Assembly (NCBI RefSeq): GCF_031583025.1
Contig: NZ_CP134062.1
Span: 2,728,001-2,792,000, forward strand
From: Mycobacterium sp. Z3061
GTDB lineage: Bacteria; Actinomycetota; Actinomycetes; Mycobacteriales; Mycobacteriaceae
Direction: 5' to 3'
Length of the DNA: 64,000 bases
The stretch's first letter is position 1; each line of letters begins with the position of its first letter. Under the pieces are notes generated by a model, which did not search any database, was not told the origin of the DNA, and saw only the letters and a list, made by a program, of their open reading frames with translations. Below, piece by piece: positions 23,718-34,070 of this stretch. A program made the translations under genes and the position numbers.

Positions 23718-25187
23718 ATGACCAACGACCTTCCTGATGTTCAGGAGCGTGGCCCGAGTCCACACCTGGGGCCGCCGCCGGGTGGGCCTCCCGTGCTCCC
23801 GGATGTGTGGGTGTACAACGGGCGGGCCTACGACCTCAGTGATTGGATATCCAAGCACCCCGGTGGCGCCTTCTTCATCGGTCGCACCAAAAACCGCGAC
23901 ATCACCGCGATTATCGCCTCCTACCACCGCGACCCGGCCGTTGTGGAGCGGATCCTGGAGCGCAAGTACGCATTGGGCCGCGACGCCACTCCGCGCGATA
24001 TCCACCCCAAGCACAACGCGCCGCCGTTCCTGTTCAAGGACGACTTCAACAGCTGGCGCGACACCCCGAAATACCGCTTCGACGACCAAGAAGACCTGAT
24101 GCACCGGGTCAAGGCGCGACTGACCGAGCCCGCGCTGGCCGCCCGGATCAAGTGGATGGACCGCCTGTTCAACATCGTGGTCGCTCTGCTGGCGGTCGCC
24201 TATTTCGCCGTCCAGGGCGTGCGGCTGGTCCAGCCGACGTGGATGCCGCTGTGGGCGTTCGTGATTGCGATGGTCCTGCTGCGCAGCTCGCTGGTCGGGT
24301 ACGGCCACTACGCACTGCACCGCGCCCAGCGGGGCCTGAACCGGGTGTTTGCCAACACCTTCGACTTGAACTACATCGCGCTGGCGTTGGTGGTCGCCGA
24401 CGGGCATACGCTGCTGCACCACCCGTACACCCAGAGCGACGTGGACATCAAGAAGAACGTGTTCACCATGATGATGCGGCTACCTCGGTTGTATCGCGTG
24501 CCGGTGCACACCCTGCACAAGTTCGGCCACCTGGTCACCGGCATGGCCATCCGGATCGCCGACGTGTGGAACATGACGCGCAAGGTCGGTGTGCAGGAAG
24601 GATACGGAAGCTGGCGTAACGCGCTGCCGCACTTTCTCGGTTCATCGGGGGTGCGCCTGCTGCTGGTGACGGAGATGGTGGTCTTCCTGGCGGCCGGCGA
24701 CTTCTGGGCCTGGGCCCTGCAATTCGTGGCGACCCTGTGGGTCAGCACGTTTCTGGTGGTGGCCAGCCACGAGTTCGAGGACGAGGACGCCGATGAGGTG
24801 GCCGGCCAGGACTGGGGTGTCGATCAGGTCGAGCACGCCAACGATCTGATGGTCGTCGGGAACCGGTACGTCGACTGCTTCCTGTCGGCCGGGCTCAGTT
24901 CACACCGCGTCCATCACGTACTGCCGTTCCAGCGCAGCGGATTCGCCAACATCGTCACCGAGGACGTGCTGCGCGAAGAAGCGGCCAAGTCCGGCGTCGA
25001 GTGGTTACCCGCCAAGAGTTTCCTCACCAACCGGTTGCCCAAGCTGTGCCGCACCTATCTGCTGTCGCCGTCGCGTGTCGCCCGGGAGAACCAGTGGGGC
25101 GTGTTGCGCGAGCACCTCTCGCCGGCTGCCTGGAAAGAGAGCGCCCACTACGTAGCCGCCGGTTTCGTCGGAATCGGGTCGGTATGA
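23718..25187 (+). CDS. Cytochrome-b5-fused membrane fatty-acid desaturase (Rv1371-like)
   Basis: 489 residues. The N-terminal cytochrome b5 domain (about 27-95) has heme ligands His47 (in HPGG) and His70. The desaturase domain has all three diiron histidine boxes: H197-x3-H201 (HYALH), H230-x3-H234-H235 (HTLLHH) and H396-x2-H399-H400 (HRVHH). Hydrophobic membrane segments lie at about 150-192, 215-228 and 312-350. The b5 fusion and box spacing fit front-end or sphingolipid-type desaturases or hydroxylases. The stop overlaps the pks18 start (ATGA), so the enzyme probably prepares or modifies a lipid used by that synthase. Confidence 0.9.
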   Translation: MTNDLPDVQERGPSPHLGPPPGGPPVLPDVWVYNGRAYDLSDWISKHPGGAFFIGRTKNRDITAIIASYHRDPAVVERILERKYALGRDATPRDIHPKHNAPPFLFKDDFNSWRDTPKYRFDDQEDLMHRVKARLTEPALAARIKWMDRLFNIVVALLAVAYFAVQGVRLVQPTWMPLWAFVIAMVLLRSSLVGYGHYALHRAQRGLNRVFANTFDLNYIALALVVADGHTLLHHPYTQSDVDIKKNVFTMMMRLPRLYRVPVHTLHKFGHLVTGMAIRIADVWNMTRKVGVQEGYGSWRNALPHFLGSSGVRLLLVTEMVVFLAAGDFWAWALQFVATLWVSTFLVVASHEFEDEDADEVAGQDWGVDQVEHANDLMVVGNRYVDCFLSAGLSSHRVHHVLPFQRSGFANIVTEDVLREEAAKSGVEWLPAKSFLTNRLPKLCRTYLLSPSRVARENQWGVLREHLSPAAWKESAHYVAAGFVGIGSV

Positions 25188-26365
25188 GCACCGCAGCCGA
25201 AAGCGGCATCGTGTCGCCACCCGCAGAGCAGTCCGCGATCGATCTGGCCCAGCTGCCGCCCGCGCCACCGACGACGGTGGCGGTCATCGAGGCCATCGCG
25301 ACCGGCGGGCCGCAGCGTGAGGTCGGGCAGACTTCGGCCGCCGCTCATGTCGCCGGGCTCTTCGTCGATCCCGAACAGCGGGAACGGATTCCGCGGTTGT
25401 ATCAAAAGACGCGGATCGACAGCCGCCGGATGGCGGTCGACCCGCTCGATCCCGAGTTCGATGCGTTCCGGCGCAGTCCCGGAACCATCCGGGAGCGGAT
25501 GGACCTGTTCTTCGACCACGCGGTGCCGCTGGCGGTCGACACGGCTCGGCGCGCGCTGGCCGGACTGCCCTACCAGACAGACGAGATCGGGCTACTGGTG
25601 TTCGTCACCAGCACGGGGTTCGTCGCGCCGGGAGTGGATGTCGCGGTCGTCAAGGAACTGGGGTTGTCCCGCTCGGTGTCGCGGGTCGTGATCAACTTCA
25701 TGGGATGCGCGGCCGCGATGAACGCGATCCGTACCGCCGCGACGTATGTGCGCGCTCACCCGAGCATGAAGGCTTTGGTGGTGTGCATCGAATTATGTTC
25801 GGTCAACGCGGTTTTCGCCGATGACATCAACGACGTCGTGATCCACAGCCTGTTCGGTGACGGGTGCGGGGCACTGGTGATCGGTGCCAGCCAGGTGCAG
25901 CAACCGCTGCCGGCCGCCAGCGTGGTGATTCGCACCAGCTTCAGCCAACTGCTCGATGATGCCGGCGACGGCATCGTGCTCGGTGTCAATCACAACGGCA
26001 TCACCTGTGAGCTGTCCGAGAATCTGCCGGACTACATCTACCGCGGGGTCGAACCGGTGATTGCGGAGGTGTTGCGGGACAACGGCTTAGCGAAAACAGA
26101 TATCGATCTGTGGGCCGTCCATCCGGGCGGGCCCAAAATCATCGAGCAGTCCGTGCGATCACTGGGTATTTCCGCCGACTGTGCTGCGCAGAGTTGGGAG
26201 GTGCTGGCCCGGTTCGGCAACATGCTGAGCGTGTCACTGATCTTCGTGCTGGAAATGATGGTGCGGCAGGCGGAATCGGCCAAACCGATTTCGACGGGCA
26301 TAGCTTTCGCGTTCGCGCCGGGCGTCACCGTCGAGGGCATCCTCTTCGACATCATCCGGCGGTGA
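25184..26365 (+). CDS. pks18: Type III polyketide synthase, alkylpyrone synthase
   Basis: 393 residues, the same length as M. tuberculosis Pks18 (Rv1372). The catalytic triad Cys175 ([11 protein letters not shown]), His313 (HPGGPKI) and Asn346 (RFGNMLS) is intact and at the same numbering. The known enzyme takes long-chain acyl-CoA starters and malonyl-CoA and makes tri- and tetraketide alpha-pyrones, using a long substrate tunnel. ATG overlaps the desaturase stop, and its own stop overlaps the sulfotransferase GTG, suggesting a three-step lipid pathway read from one message. Confidence 0.96.
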   Translation: MSTAAESGIVSPPAEQSAIDLAQLPPAPPTTVAVIEAIATGGPQREVGQTSAAAHVAGLFVDPEQRERIPRLYQKTRIDSRRMAVDPLDPEFDAFRRSPGTIRERMDLFFDHAVPLAVDTARRALAGLPYQTDEIGLLVFVTSTGFVAPGVDVAVVKELGLSRSVSRVVINFMGCAAAMNAIRTAATYVRAHPSMKALVVCIELCSVNAVFADDINDVVIHSLFGDGCGALVIGASQVQQPLPAASVVIRTSFSQLLDDAGDGIVLGVNHNGITCELSENLPDYIYRGVEPVIAEVLRDNGLAKTDIDLWAVHPGGPKIIEQSVRSLGISADCAAQSWEVLARFGNMLSVSLIFVLEMMVRQAESAKPISTGIAFAFAPGVTVEGILFDIIRR

Positions 26366-27339
26366 GTGAGATGACCCGTGTCTTGTACCGCTCGCTGATG
26401 AGCGACAACCTGCGCTGGGACGCACTGCGATTGCGCGAGGGCGACATCATCATCTCCACGCCGTCGAAATGCGGGATGACCTGGATGCAGCGGCTGGTGT
26501 CCCTGCTGGTTTTCGACGGGCCGGCCCTGCCGGGGCCGCTGTCGACCGTGTCGCCCTGGTTCGACCAGACCATCCGGCCGCTCGACGAGGTCGTCGCCGT
26601 TCTCGAGGCGCAGACCCATCGCCGGTTCATGAAGACGCACACTCCGCTGGACGGCCTCGTGCTCGACGAGCGGGTGACATACATCTGCGTGGGACGAGAT
26701 CCGCGGGATGCGGCGGTGTCGATGTTGTTCCAGACCGCCAACATGGACCGGGACCGGATGCGGGTGCTGCACGATGCCGCCGTACCGGTCCACCACCGGC
26801 ACGGCCCGCCGGGACCCGAACCTCTGCACGAACCCGCCGAGCGCGGTCCGATGGAGGAGTTTCGGGATTGGATGGAGGGTCCGGCGCACCCACCCCCAGG
26901 GGTCGGGTTCGCGCCACCCAAGGGGATCGGCACGCTCGCGAACATTCTCGACCAATTCGGCAAGACCTGGGAGCGTCGGCAGCTACCCAACGTCGCGCTG
27001 TTCCACTACGCCGACCTGCAGCACGACCTGGTCGGTGAGTTGATCCGGCTCGGCGCGGTGCTGGGTTACGACGTCAGCCAGGACCGGGCGCGGGAGTTGG
27101 CCCGGGACGCCTCGCTGGATGCGATGCGGTCGCGCGCCGCGGACGTAGCGCCGAACACCACCGACGGCATCTGGCACAGCAACGAGAGGTTCTTCCGGAA
27201 CGGCGGCTGCGGAGAGTGGCAGCACTATTTCGGCCCGGCCGAGTACCGGCGTTACAACGACCGGATCAATCAGCTGGCGCCGCCGGACCTGCTCGCGTGG
27301 GCGCATGAGGGTCGGCGGGGGTGGGATCCCGCGCGCTGA
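26362..27339 (+). CDS. PAPS-dependent sulfotransferase (Rv1373-like)
   Basis: 325 residues. The PAPS-binding 5'-phosphosulfate loop is [14 protein letters not shown] (near 31-44), the 3'-phosphate motif is [12 protein letters not shown], and the C-terminal motif is [14 protein letters not shown], the equivalent of RKGxxGDWK. The M. tuberculosis orthologue has been described as a glycolipid sulfotransferase. The GTG start forms a GTGA overlap with the pks18 stop and gives the family length; an ATG three codons in is the alternative. Gene order desaturase-Pks18-sulfotransferase suggests that a hydroxyl on a pyrone or resorcinol lipid is the sulfate acceptor (inference). Confidence 0.93.
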   Translation: MSEMTRVLYRSLMSDNLRWDALRLREGDIIISTPSKCGMTWMQRLVSLLVFDGPALPGPLSTVSPWFDQTIRPLDEVVAVLEAQTHRRFMKTHTPLDGLVLDERVTYICVGRDPRDAAVSMLFQTANMDRDRMRVLHDAAVPVHHRHGPPGPEPLHEPAERGPMEEFRDWMEGPAHPPPGVGFAPPKGIGTLANILDQFGKTWERRQLPNVALFHYADLQHDLVGELIRLGAVLGYDVSQDRARELARDASLDAMRSRAADVAPNTTDGIWHSNERFFRNGGCGEWQHYFGPAEYRRYNDRINQLAPPDLLAWAHEGRRGWDPAR

Positions 27340-27619
27340 TCGTGTCGTTGTCCGAAGCCATTGAGGGTGAAATCTGGAATGCTTCCAGTGTCATTTTCAG
27401 CGTTTTGTAAAGCAAATTGTCACGCGGAAGTCTTCTTATCACAAATACATAACAGGATAATTTCACTTCTATAACGCCACGCGCAATCATCGCGAATGTT
27501 TATACGCTCCACTGATCTCGCGAAGCTAAACGTCGTGTGCACGGGTTCCGCCGATTTTTGCAGCGGAAAAACGTCTTTCACTTGATGAATGCAAACGGCT
27601 GGCGATACGGAGGACCACA
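27340..27619. other. AT-rich region upstream of the second PE_PGRS gene
   Basis: 280 bases with visibly lower GC than the surroundings, with runs such as AAATACATAACAGGATAATT and TTTATACGCTCC. It holds no gene. It must contain the promoter of the rightward PE_PGRS gene. AT-rich tracts like this are typical binding zones for the xenogeneic silencer Lsr2, which controls many PE_PGRS genes (family knowledge). Confidence 0.5.
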
Positions 27620-29872
27620 ATGTCGTATGTACTGGCGATGCCGGAGGCGATCACTTCGGCGGCCGCGCAGGTGTCCGATATCGGTGCTGTGGTCAGCGCA
27701 GTGAACACGGCCGCTGCACGTTCCACCACCTCGGTGTTGGCGGCGGGCGCCGACGAGGTGTCGGGGGCCATTGCTGCGCTGTTCGGCTCCCACGGGCAGG
27801 CCTATCAAGCGATCAGCATCCAGGCGGCCGCAGTGCACGAGCGATTCGTGCAGGCGCTCAATACGGGCGGAAGCGCTTATGCGGCAGCCGAATCGGCCAA
27901 TGTCGCTCAGCAAGTTCTCGACGCGATAAACGGACCCACCCAGCTGCTCCTCGGTCGCCCCCTGATCGGCAACGGCGCCGACGGCGCGGCAGGTAGCGGC
28001 GCCGACGGCGGGGCCGGCGGGCTGCTGTACGGCAACGGCGGGGCCGGTGGATCGGGTGCGGCAGGTCAACAGGGTGGCAACGGTGGTGCTGCGGGTTTGA
28101 TCGGCAATGGTGGGGCGGGTGGGAATGGCGGCAACGCCTGGCTCGGCCCTAACGGCGAGTTCGGCATGGCCGGAGGCGCGGGCGGCAAAGGAGGTGCCGG
28201 CGGCTGGCTCCTCGGCGACGGAGGGACCGGCGGCTCTGGCGGCGCCGGCTTTCGGGGCGAAATGGGTCCCGCCCTCGCGGTAATTGGTGGAGCCGGGGGC
28301 AACGGCGGCCACGGCGGTGCCGCCGGATTGATCGGCGCGGGTGGAGCCGGGGGTTTGGCCGGGACCGGTGGTATCGGCGGCACGACGATGAGTCCGTCAG
28401 GCCCGCAGGCCATTGGCAGTGCGGGTGGGATTGGTGGGATAGGTGGGGCAGGTGGGCACGGTGGGTGGTTGTGGGGTAGTGGCGGGATGGGCGGCTACGG
28501 CGGGGGAGGCGGTCTGGGCGGAGAGGGCAATGTGCCTGTCGGGGCCGCGGGCGGAGCCGGCGGGGTAGGCGGTGCCGGCGGAAATGCGGGTCTTTGGGGC
28601 AACGGTGGTGACGCCGGGCAGGGTGGGGTCGGCGGTCAAGGCGCGATATTTGGGCCGGCGGGGGGTTCCGGCGGCCTGGGCGGTGCGGGTGGTGCTGGAG
28701 GTTCTGGCGGCTCCTTGTCCGGCAATGGTGGGGCGGGCGGCGCCGGGGGAGCAGGCGGGCTCGGCGCGGCCAGTGTCGTCGGACTACCCAGTGGGGACGG
28801 CGGCAAAGGCGGCGTTGGTGGGACCGGTGGTGTGGCCGGACTGATAGGCAACGGCGGGGTCGGCGGGGCCGGTGGGCATGGCGGGGCCGGTAGCGCCGGT
28901 ATCGACCCGACATCCGCAGGCTCGGCCGGCGGGGCTGCCGGCAACGGCGGCACCGGCGGGGCCGCCGGCGCGGGTGCTCGTGGCGGAATGCTGTTCGGAC
29001 ATGGCGGTGCAGGTGGCATCGGTGGGGCCGGCGGGGTCGGTGGGTCGGGTGGCAACGGCACGGACGGCGCGGTCGGGGGAGCCGCCGGCGCCGGCGGCAC
29101 CGGTGGAGCGGGCGGCACCGGTGGCCTCGGCGGTGACGGCGGGATGCTCTACGGCGACGGCGGGGCCGGCGGCACCGGAGGGAGCGGTGGGCAAGGCGGA
29201 AACGCTGGCTCCGGTGGGCTTGGTGGCGGCCCTGGCAAAGGTGGCGACGGAGCCGCCGGCGGTTCCGCCGGCGCCGCAGGCAGTGGCGGCAGGGGCGGTT
29301 CCGCTCGGATGATCGGCGACGGTGGGGCGGGAGGATCCGGCGGGACAGGCAGCAACGGTGGTGACGGGGGACCCGGAGGCGGTGGTGACAACGGCGCCGG
29401 CGGGAACGGCAGTTGGGGCGGGGCGGGCGGCAGCGGCGGCGGCGGCGGAACACTGATCGGCAATGGCGGCGCCGGCGGGTCCGGCGGCGGTGGCGGCAAG
29501 GGTGGCCGGATCGGCATCGGCCCAGGCAACGCCCTCGGAATCCCCGGCGGCGACGGCGGCGACGGCGGCAATGGAGGTTACGCCGGCAACGGCGGACTGC
29601 TGTACGGCAACGGCGGAGCGGGCGGCGCCGGCGGCGCCGGCGGGCACGGCGGCGCCAGCGGCGTCGGCGCTACGAGCGATGGTGGCGACGGAGGGGCCGG
29701 GGGCAACGGCGGCACTGCACAACTGATCGGCAATGGCGGGTCCGGCGGCGCGGGCGGGTCCGGCGGGGCCGGTAACAGCGGCGGGACGGATGGGGCCGAT
29801 GCGACTGGCGGGCTTGGCGGCAACGGCGGGTCGCTGTTCGGCAACCCCGGGATAGCAGGCTTACCCGGCTAA
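27620..29872 (+). CDS. PE_PGRS family protein
   Basis: 750 residues. The PE domain (residues 1-~98) begins [17 protein letters not shown] and includes [20 protein letters not shown]. The linker motif [14 protein letters not shown] near 112-125 is followed by ~620 residues of Gly-Gly-Ala/Asn-Gly PGRS repeats. These include the recurring L(I/Y)GNGGAGG unit and end [11 protein letters not shown] without a C-terminal domain. ATG follows GGAGGACCACA. It lies between the sulfotransferase and methyltransferase genes, where M. tuberculosis has Rv1374c-Rv1376, so the position is not conserved. Its stop overlaps the converging methyltransferase stop by three bases. Confidence 0.93.
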   Translation: MSYVLAMPEAITSAAAQVSDIGAVVSAVNTAAARSTTSVLAAGADEVSGAIAALFGSHGQAYQAISIQAAAVHERFVQALNTGGSAYAAAESANVAQQVLDAINGPTQLLLGRPLIGNGADGAAGSGADGGAGGLLYGNGGAGGSGAAGQQGGNGGAAGLIGNGGAGGNGGNAWLGPNGEFGMAGGAGGKGGAGGWLLGDGGTGGSGGAGFRGEMGPALAVIGGAGGNGGHGGAAGLIGAGGAGGLAGTGGIGGTTMSPSGPQAIGSAGGIGGIGGAGGHGGWLWGSGGMGGYGGGGGLGGEGNVPVGAAGGAGGVGGAGGNAGLWGNGGDAGQGGVGGQGAIFGPAGGSGGLGGAGGAGGSGGSLSGNGGAGGAGGAGGLGAASVVGLPSGDGGKGGVGGTGGVAGLIGNGGVGGAGGHGGAGSAGIDPTSAGSAGGAAGNGGTGGAAGAGARGGMLFGHGGAGGIGGAGGVGGSGGNGTDGAVGGAAGAGGTGGAGGTGGLGGDGGMLYGDGGAGGTGGSGGQGGNAGSGGLGGGPGKGGDGAAGGSAGAAGSGGRGGSARMIGDGGAGGSGGTGSNGGDGGPGGGGDNGAGGNGSWGGAGGSGGGGGTLIGNGGAGGSGGGGGKGGRIGIGPGNALGIPGGDGGDGGNGGYAGNGGLLYGNGGAGGAGGAGGHGGASGVGATSDGGDGGAGGNGGTAQLIGNGGSGGAGGSGGAGNSGGTDGADATGGLGGNGGSLFGNPGIAGLPG

Positions 29873-30522
29873 TCTCGCCGAAGCGCGCGCACGTACCAGA
29901 AAGTCATCTCGACATCGGTGCCGTCCATCTCACGGTTCAGCGTGACCTGATCGGCCGAGTCGATGTCCCACCCGGCCCCGCCGAGCACGTCGTGCAGCGT
30001 CTGCTCGGAGACCGACGGACGCGGCCACTCCTCGCTGGGCGGGTTGGCATCGGAGAAGCAGCTGATCAGCAAGGTGGCGCCCGCCCTGGTGGCGCGATGC
30101 ACCGCCGCGGCGTAGCTGCGCTTTCCGTCGTCGTCCAGGCAGTGGAACATCCCGGAGTCGATGACGGTGTCGAACCGGTCGGAGTAACCATCGAGTCTGG
30201 TCGAGTCGGCCGCCGCGAAAGTGATGTCGACGCCGGCGTCGTGGGCGCGACGTTCGGCGGTGATCAGCGCCGTCGGGGCGATGTCCAGCCCCGTGACGTG
30301 ATAGCCCTGCTGAGCCAGGTAGATCGCGTTGTCGCCGAGCCCGCAGCCGATGTCGAGCACGTCGCCGTGCACCCATCCGGCGTTGTGCCAGGCGACGACG
30401 TTCTCCTTGGGCGCCTTGGTATCCCACGGCGGGGTGTGCACCGGAGGAAGGCCTTCGCCGGGGCTTTCGCCGCGGTAGAGGGCGTCGAAATCGATGTGCG
30501 GGGAGGAACTGGAAGAACTCAT
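29869..30522 (-). CDS. SAM-dependent methyltransferase (Rv1377c-like)
   Basis: 217 residues of the class I Rossmann methyltransferases. The SAM-binding motif I is [16 protein letters not shown] (about 55-70), the acidic loop is [11 protein letters not shown], and motif II/III is [16 protein letters not shown]. The [15 protein letters not shown] region near the N-terminus recalls thiopurine/tellurite-type methyltransferases (TPMT-like). The acceptor is unknown. The stop codon interleaves with the PE_PGRS stop on the other strand. Confidence 0.88.
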   Translation of the reverse strand: MSSSSSSPHIDFDALYRGESPGEGLPPVHTPPWDTKAPKENVVAWHNAGWVHGDVLDIGCGLGDNAIYLAQQGYHVTGLDIAPTALITAERRAHDAGVDITFAAADSTRLDGYSDRFDTVIDSGMFHCLDDDGKRSYAAAVHRATRAGATLLISCFSDANPPSEEWPRPSVSEQTLHDVLGGAGWDIDSADQVTLNREMDGTDVEMTFWYVRALRRD

Positions 30523-30686
30523 TTCCGCCAGGGTAGGCCGGTAGCGTGAACAGAGGCCCGGCCCACACGATCGACTGTGCGCTGCGCGCCTTCAGTGTGC
30601 GGGTGCTGCGGCATTTCGCGCCGGAAGCCACCGTGGACGCACGCGCAAAGCAGTGAGCGCACATCCGTCGCCCGGGGAGCCCGTGT
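30523..30686. other. Divergent intergenic region before the pyr operon
   Basis: Upstream half of the gap between the leftward methyltransferase and pyrR. It should contain the methyltransferase promoter. Nothing distinctive was seen; the pyr promoter and leader are annotated separately. Confidence 0.4.
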
Positions 30687-30692
30687 TAGGCT
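30687..30692 (+). promoter_or_regulatory. Candidate pyr operon -10 box
   Basis: TAGGCT preceded by TGT gives an extended -10 (TGnTANNNT). Transcription would begin near 30699, leaving a ~60-base leader before the pyrR ATG that contains the PyrR-loop-like hairpin. Confidence 0.45.
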
Positions 30693-30720
30693 GCCCCCGC
30701 AAGTCGACATCCTTTAACGA

Positions 30721-30746
30721 TCCGTCCGGAGAGGCGGAGAAGGAGG
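30721..30746 (+). promoter_or_regulatory. Putative PyrR-binding loop overlapping the pyrR ribosome site
   Basis: The leader reads TCCGTCCGGAGAGGCGGA followed by GAAGGAGG. UCCG (30721-30724) can pair with CGGA (30735-30738), placing the AGAGGC element in the loop, the conserved core of PyrR-binding RNA. The Shine-Dalgarno AAGGAGG begins two bases after the stem, so protein binding would block initiation. In M. smegmatis, PyrR is known to repress pyr translation from such a leader; assignment here is by sequence resemblance. Confidence 0.5.
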
Positions 30747-30758
30747 TCAAGATCTCGC

Positions 30759-31310
30759 ATGGGTGCTAGTGATCAGCGGGAATTGATGTCAGCGGCCGAC
30801 GTCGGTCGCACCATTTCCCGTATGGCGCACCAGATCATCGAAAAGACCGCTCTGGACAACCCGGATTCCACCCGGGTGGTACTGCTCGGCATTCCCACGC
30901 GTGGTGTGACCCTGGCCAGCCGGTTGGCCGCCAACATCGCCGAATACAGCGGCGTGGACGTCGGCCACGGCTCGCTCGACATCACGCTCTACCGCGACGA
31001 CCTGATGATCAAGCCGCCGCGTCCCCTGGAAAACACCTCGATCCCGGCCGGCGGCATCGACGACGCGCTGGTGATCCTGGTCGACGACGTGCTGTACTCC
31101 GGGCGCTCCACTCGCTCTGCCCTCGACGCGCTGCGCGACGTGGGCCGGCCGCGCGCGGTGCAACTGGCGGTGCTGGTCGACCGCGGCCACCGCGAACTAC
31201 CGATCCGCGCCGACTACGTCGGCAAGAACGTGCCCACCTCACGCAACGAAAGCGTGCACGTACAACTCAAGGAAGACGACGGACGAGACGGCGTGGTGAT
31301 CACCCGATGA
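30759..31310 (+). CDS. pyrR: Pyrimidine operon regulator / uracil phosphoribosyltransferase
   Basis: 183 residues of the type I phosphoribosyltransferase fold. The PRPP-binding motif [20 protein letters not shown] (about 103-122) is intact. Other PyrR features are [14 protein letters not shown] and [23 protein letters not shown] sequence near the C-terminus. It senses UMP/UTP and binds pyr leader RNA; some members retain weak uracil PRTase activity. First gene of pyrR-pyrB-pyrC-orf-carA-carB-pyrF. ATG follows AAGGAGG. The stop overlaps pyrB by four bases. Confidence 0.96.
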   Translation: MGASDQRELMSAADVGRTISRMAHQIIEKTALDNPDSTRVVLLGIPTRGVTLASRLAANIAEYSGVDVGHGSLDITLYRDDLMIKPPRPLENTSIPAGGIDDALVILVDDVLYSGRSTRSALDALRDVGRPRAVQLAVLVDRGHRELPIRADYVGKNVPTSRNESVHVQLKEDDGRDGVVITR

Positions 31311-32254
31311 CCCCAAGACACCTGCTGGCCGCGGGCGACCTGACCCGCGACGAGGCCACCGCGATCCTCGACGACGCCGACCGCTTCGCTCAGGCGCTGG
31401 TGGGCCGCGACGTCAAAAAGCTGCCGACGCTGCGCGGCCGCACCGTGGTCACCATGTTCTACGAGAACTCCACCCGCACCCGGGTGTCCTTCGAAGTGGC
31501 GGGCAAGTGGATGAGCGCGGACGTGGTCAACGTCAGCGCGTCGGGGTCGTCGGTGGGCAAGGGCGAGTCGTTGCGCGACACCGCTTTGACGCTGCGCGCG
31601 GCCGGCGCCGACGCGTTGATCATCCGTCACCCCGCCTCCGGCGCCGCGCACCTGCTGGCCGACTGGACCAGGGTCGCCGACGGCTCTCCGTCGGTGATCA
31701 ACGCCGGCGACGGCACACACGAGCACCCCACCCAGGCCCTGCTGGACGCTCTGACCATCCGGCAGCGCCTCGGCGGTATCGAAGGCCGTCGCATCGTGAT
31801 CGTCGGTGACATCCTGCACAGCCGGGTCGCCCGTTCCAACGTCATGCTGCTGCACACGCTGGGGGCCGAGGTCGTGCTGGTCGCGCCGCCGACGCTGCTG
31901 CCGCGCGGCGTCGAGGGATGGCCCGTCACGGTTTCCAACGATTTCGACGCCGAACTACCTGCCGCCGACGGCGTCCTGATGCTGCGGGTGCAGGCCGAGC
32001 GCATGAACGGCGGCTTCTTCCCGTCGGTGCGGGAATACTCCACGCTCTACGGCCTGTCCGCGCGGCGTCAGGCCCTGCTGCCCGATCACGCCGTGGTGCT
32101 GCACCCGGGGCCGATGCTGCGCGGCATGGAGATCTCGTCTTCGGTGGCCGACTCGCCGCAATCGGCTGTGCTGCAACAGGTTTCCAACGGAGTGCATGTG
32201 CGGATGGCGGTGCTGTTTCATGTGCTGGTCGGGGCGGAGGAAGTCGCGGCATGA
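31307..32254 (+). CDS. pyrB: Aspartate carbamoyltransferase, catalytic subunit
   Basis: Condenses carbamoyl phosphate and aspartate to carbamoyl aspartate. 315 residues. The carbamoyl-phosphate loop [11 protein letters not shown] (near 50-60) and the second SxGKGES loop are present, together with [14 protein letters not shown] and the aspartate-domain RVQAERM motif. No regulatory subunit (pyrI) is encoded nearby, as in other mycobacteria. Overlaps pyrR and pyrC by ATGA junctions. Confidence 0.97.
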   Translation: MTPRHLLAAGDLTRDEATAILDDADRFAQALVGRDVKKLPTLRGRTVVTMFYENSTRTRVSFEVAGKWMSADVVNVSASGSSVGKGESLRDTALTLRAAGADALIIRHPASGAAHLLADWTRVADGSPSVINAGDGTHEHPTQALLDALTIRQRLGGIEGRRIVIVGDILHSRVARSNVMLLHTLGAEVVLVAPPTLLPRGVEGWPVTVSNDFDAELPAADGVLMLRVQAERMNGGFFPSVREYSTLYGLSARRQALLPDHAVVLHPGPMLRGMEISSSVADSPQSAVLQQVSNGVHVRMAVLFHVLVGAEEVAA

Positions 32255-33543
32255 GTGTGCTGATCCGGGGTGTCCGGCTCTACGGCGAAGGGGACCCGGT
32301 CGACGTGCTCGTCGATGACGGGCAGATCGCGAAGATCGGTGCCGGACTCGAAATTCCCGACACAGCGGATGTGATCGACGCCACCGGGCAGGTGCTGCTC
32401 CCCGGGTTCGTCGACCTGCACACCCACCTGCGTGAGCCCGGCCGCGAATACGCCGAAGACATCGAAACCGGTTCGGCAGCAGCCGCTCTCGGCGGCTACA
32501 CCGCGGTCTTCGCGATGGCCAACACCAACCCGGTGGCCGACAGCCCGGTGGTGACCGACCATGTCTGGCACCGCGGCCGGCAGGTCGGCCTGGTCGATGT
32601 GCATCCCGTGGGCGCGGTCACCGTCGGATTGGCCGGGGTCGAGCTGACCGAGATGGGCATGATGCACGCGGGCGCCGCGCAGGTGCGGATGTTCTCCGAC
32701 GACGGCATCTGCGTACACGATCCGCTGGTGATGCGCCGCGCCCTGGAATACGCCACCGGCCTGGGTGTGCTGATCGCACAACACGCCGAGGAGCCCCGGC
32801 TCACCGTCGGCGCCGTCGCGCACGAAGGGCCCACCGCCGCCCGGCTCGGACTCGCCGGATGGCCCAGGGCGGCCGAAGAATCCATCGTCGCCCGCGACGC
32901 GCTGCTGGCCCGCGACGCGGGGGCTCGGGTGCACATCTGCCACGCGTCCACCGCGGGAACCGTTGAGATCGTCAAATGGGCCAAGCAGCAAGGAATTTCG
33001 ATCACCGCCGAGGTCACCCCGCACCACCTGCTGCTCGATGACGGCCGGCTGGTCAGCTATGACGGGCGTAATCGGGTGAACCCGCCGCTGCGGGAGTCCT
33101 CCGACGCGCTGGCGCTGCGGCAGGCGCTGGCCGACGGCGTCATCGACTGCGTGGCCACCGATCACGCGCCGCACGCCGAGCACGAGAAGTGTGTCGAGTT
33201 CGCCGCCGCGCGGCCCGGCATGCTGGGGCTGCAGACCGCGCTGTCGGTGGTGGTGCAGACCATGGTGCAGCCGGGCCTGCTGGGCTGGCGTGACGTCGCT
33301 CGGGTGATGAGCGAAAACCCGGCGCGCATCGTCGGGCTACTCGACCACGGCCGTCCCCTGGAGGTCGGTGAGCCGGCGAATCTGACCGTTGTGGATCCCG
33401 AGGGTAGCTGGACGGTCAGTGGGGACGAACTGGCCAGCCGGTCGGCCAACACCCCGTATGAGTCGCTCACCCTGCCGGCCACGGTGACGGCGACGCTGCT
33501 GCGCGGGAAGATCACCGCCCGGGACGGGAAGAGCCCGGCATGA
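32251..33543 (+). CDS. pyrC: Dihydroorotase
   Basis: Cyclises carbamoyl aspartate to dihydroorotate. 430 residues, class I type. The metal-binding HTHLREPG follows DLHT near residue 59. Further ligand regions are [18 protein letters not shown] with the metal histidine, and [14 protein letters not shown] with the catalytic Asp. Length equals M. tuberculosis PyrC. The ATG was taken from the ATGA overlap with pyrB; in-frame sequence upstream lies inside pyrB. Confidence 0.96.
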   Translation: MSVLIRGVRLYGEGDPVDVLVDDGQIAKIGAGLEIPDTADVIDATGQVLLPGFVDLHTHLREPGREYAEDIETGSAAAALGGYTAVFAMANTNPVADSPVVTDHVWHRGRQVGLVDVHPVGAVTVGLAGVELTEMGMMHAGAAQVRMFSDDGICVHDPLVMRRALEYATGLGVLIAQHAEEPRLTVGAVAHEGPTAARLGLAGWPRAAEESIVARDALLARDAGARVHICHASTAGTVEIVKWAKQQGISITAEVTPHHLLLDDGRLVSYDGRNRVNPPLRESSDALALRQALADGVIDCVATDHAPHAEHEKCVEFAAARPGMLGLQTALSVVVQTMVQPGLLGWRDVARVMSENPARIVGLLDHGRPLEVGEPANLTVVDPEGSWTVSGDELASRSANTPYESLTLPATVTATLLRGKITARDGKSPA

Positions 33544-34040
33544 CGTCAGGCACCCTGGTGGGATCGCTGATCTTCGCGGCGGTCCTGGTGGTGTTGCTGG
33601 CGGTGGTGATCCACCTGATGATGAGGGGGTGGCGGCGACGGGCCGAATCGCAGGTCGAACTGATCGGCGAGCTGCCCGGTCTACCGGACGCGGTCGGCGC
33701 CCCGGCGGTGAGCACCCGCGGCCTCTACGTCGGCAGTACGTTGTCGCCGGCCTGGAACGACCGGGTGGCGGTTGGTGATCTGGGTTACCGAAGCAAGGCG
33801 GTTTTGATCCGTTACCCCGAGGGAATTCTGGTCGAACGCATTCGCGCGCAACCGATCTGGATTCCACAGGAATCTATCACCGCCATCCGCACCGAACGCG
33901 GCGTCGCGGGCAAGGTCGCGGCCCGCAACGGGATCCTGGCGATCCGGTGGCGCCTGCCCTCGGGAACCGAGATCGACACCGGGTTCCGGGCGGACAACCG
34001 GGACGAGTACGTGCATTGGATAGAGGAGGAAGCCGCGTGA
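33540..34040 (+). CDS. Membrane-anchored protein of the pyr operon (Rv1382-like)
   Basis: 166 residues. One N-terminal membrane helix (about 5-30: [23 protein letters not shown]) is followed by a basic stop-transfer RGWRRR. A ~125-residue soluble domain with beta character follows ([35 protein letters not shown]). It overlaps pyrC by ATGA and lies 30 bases before carA. The operon position is conserved in mycobacteria (Rv1382), but no enzymatic motif is visible and no role in pyrimidine synthesis can be stated. Confidence 0.85.
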   Translation: MTSGTLVGSLIFAAVLVVLLAVVIHLMMRGWRRRAESQVELIGELPGLPDAVGAPAVSTRGLYVGSTLSPAWNDRVAVGDLGYRSKAVLIRYPEGILVERIRAQPIWIPQESITAIRTERGVAGKVAARNGILAIRWRLPSGTEIDTGFRADNRDEYVHWIEEEAA

Positions 34041-34070
34041 GTCGCGCCGAAAACGTAGTGGGGGCAGCCC

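Noticed and set aside
28149..29844. Long open frames antisense to the second PE_PGRS gene, including an arginine/histidine-rich one
   Set aside because: Same repeat artefact; the PE domain and ribosome site define the sense gene.
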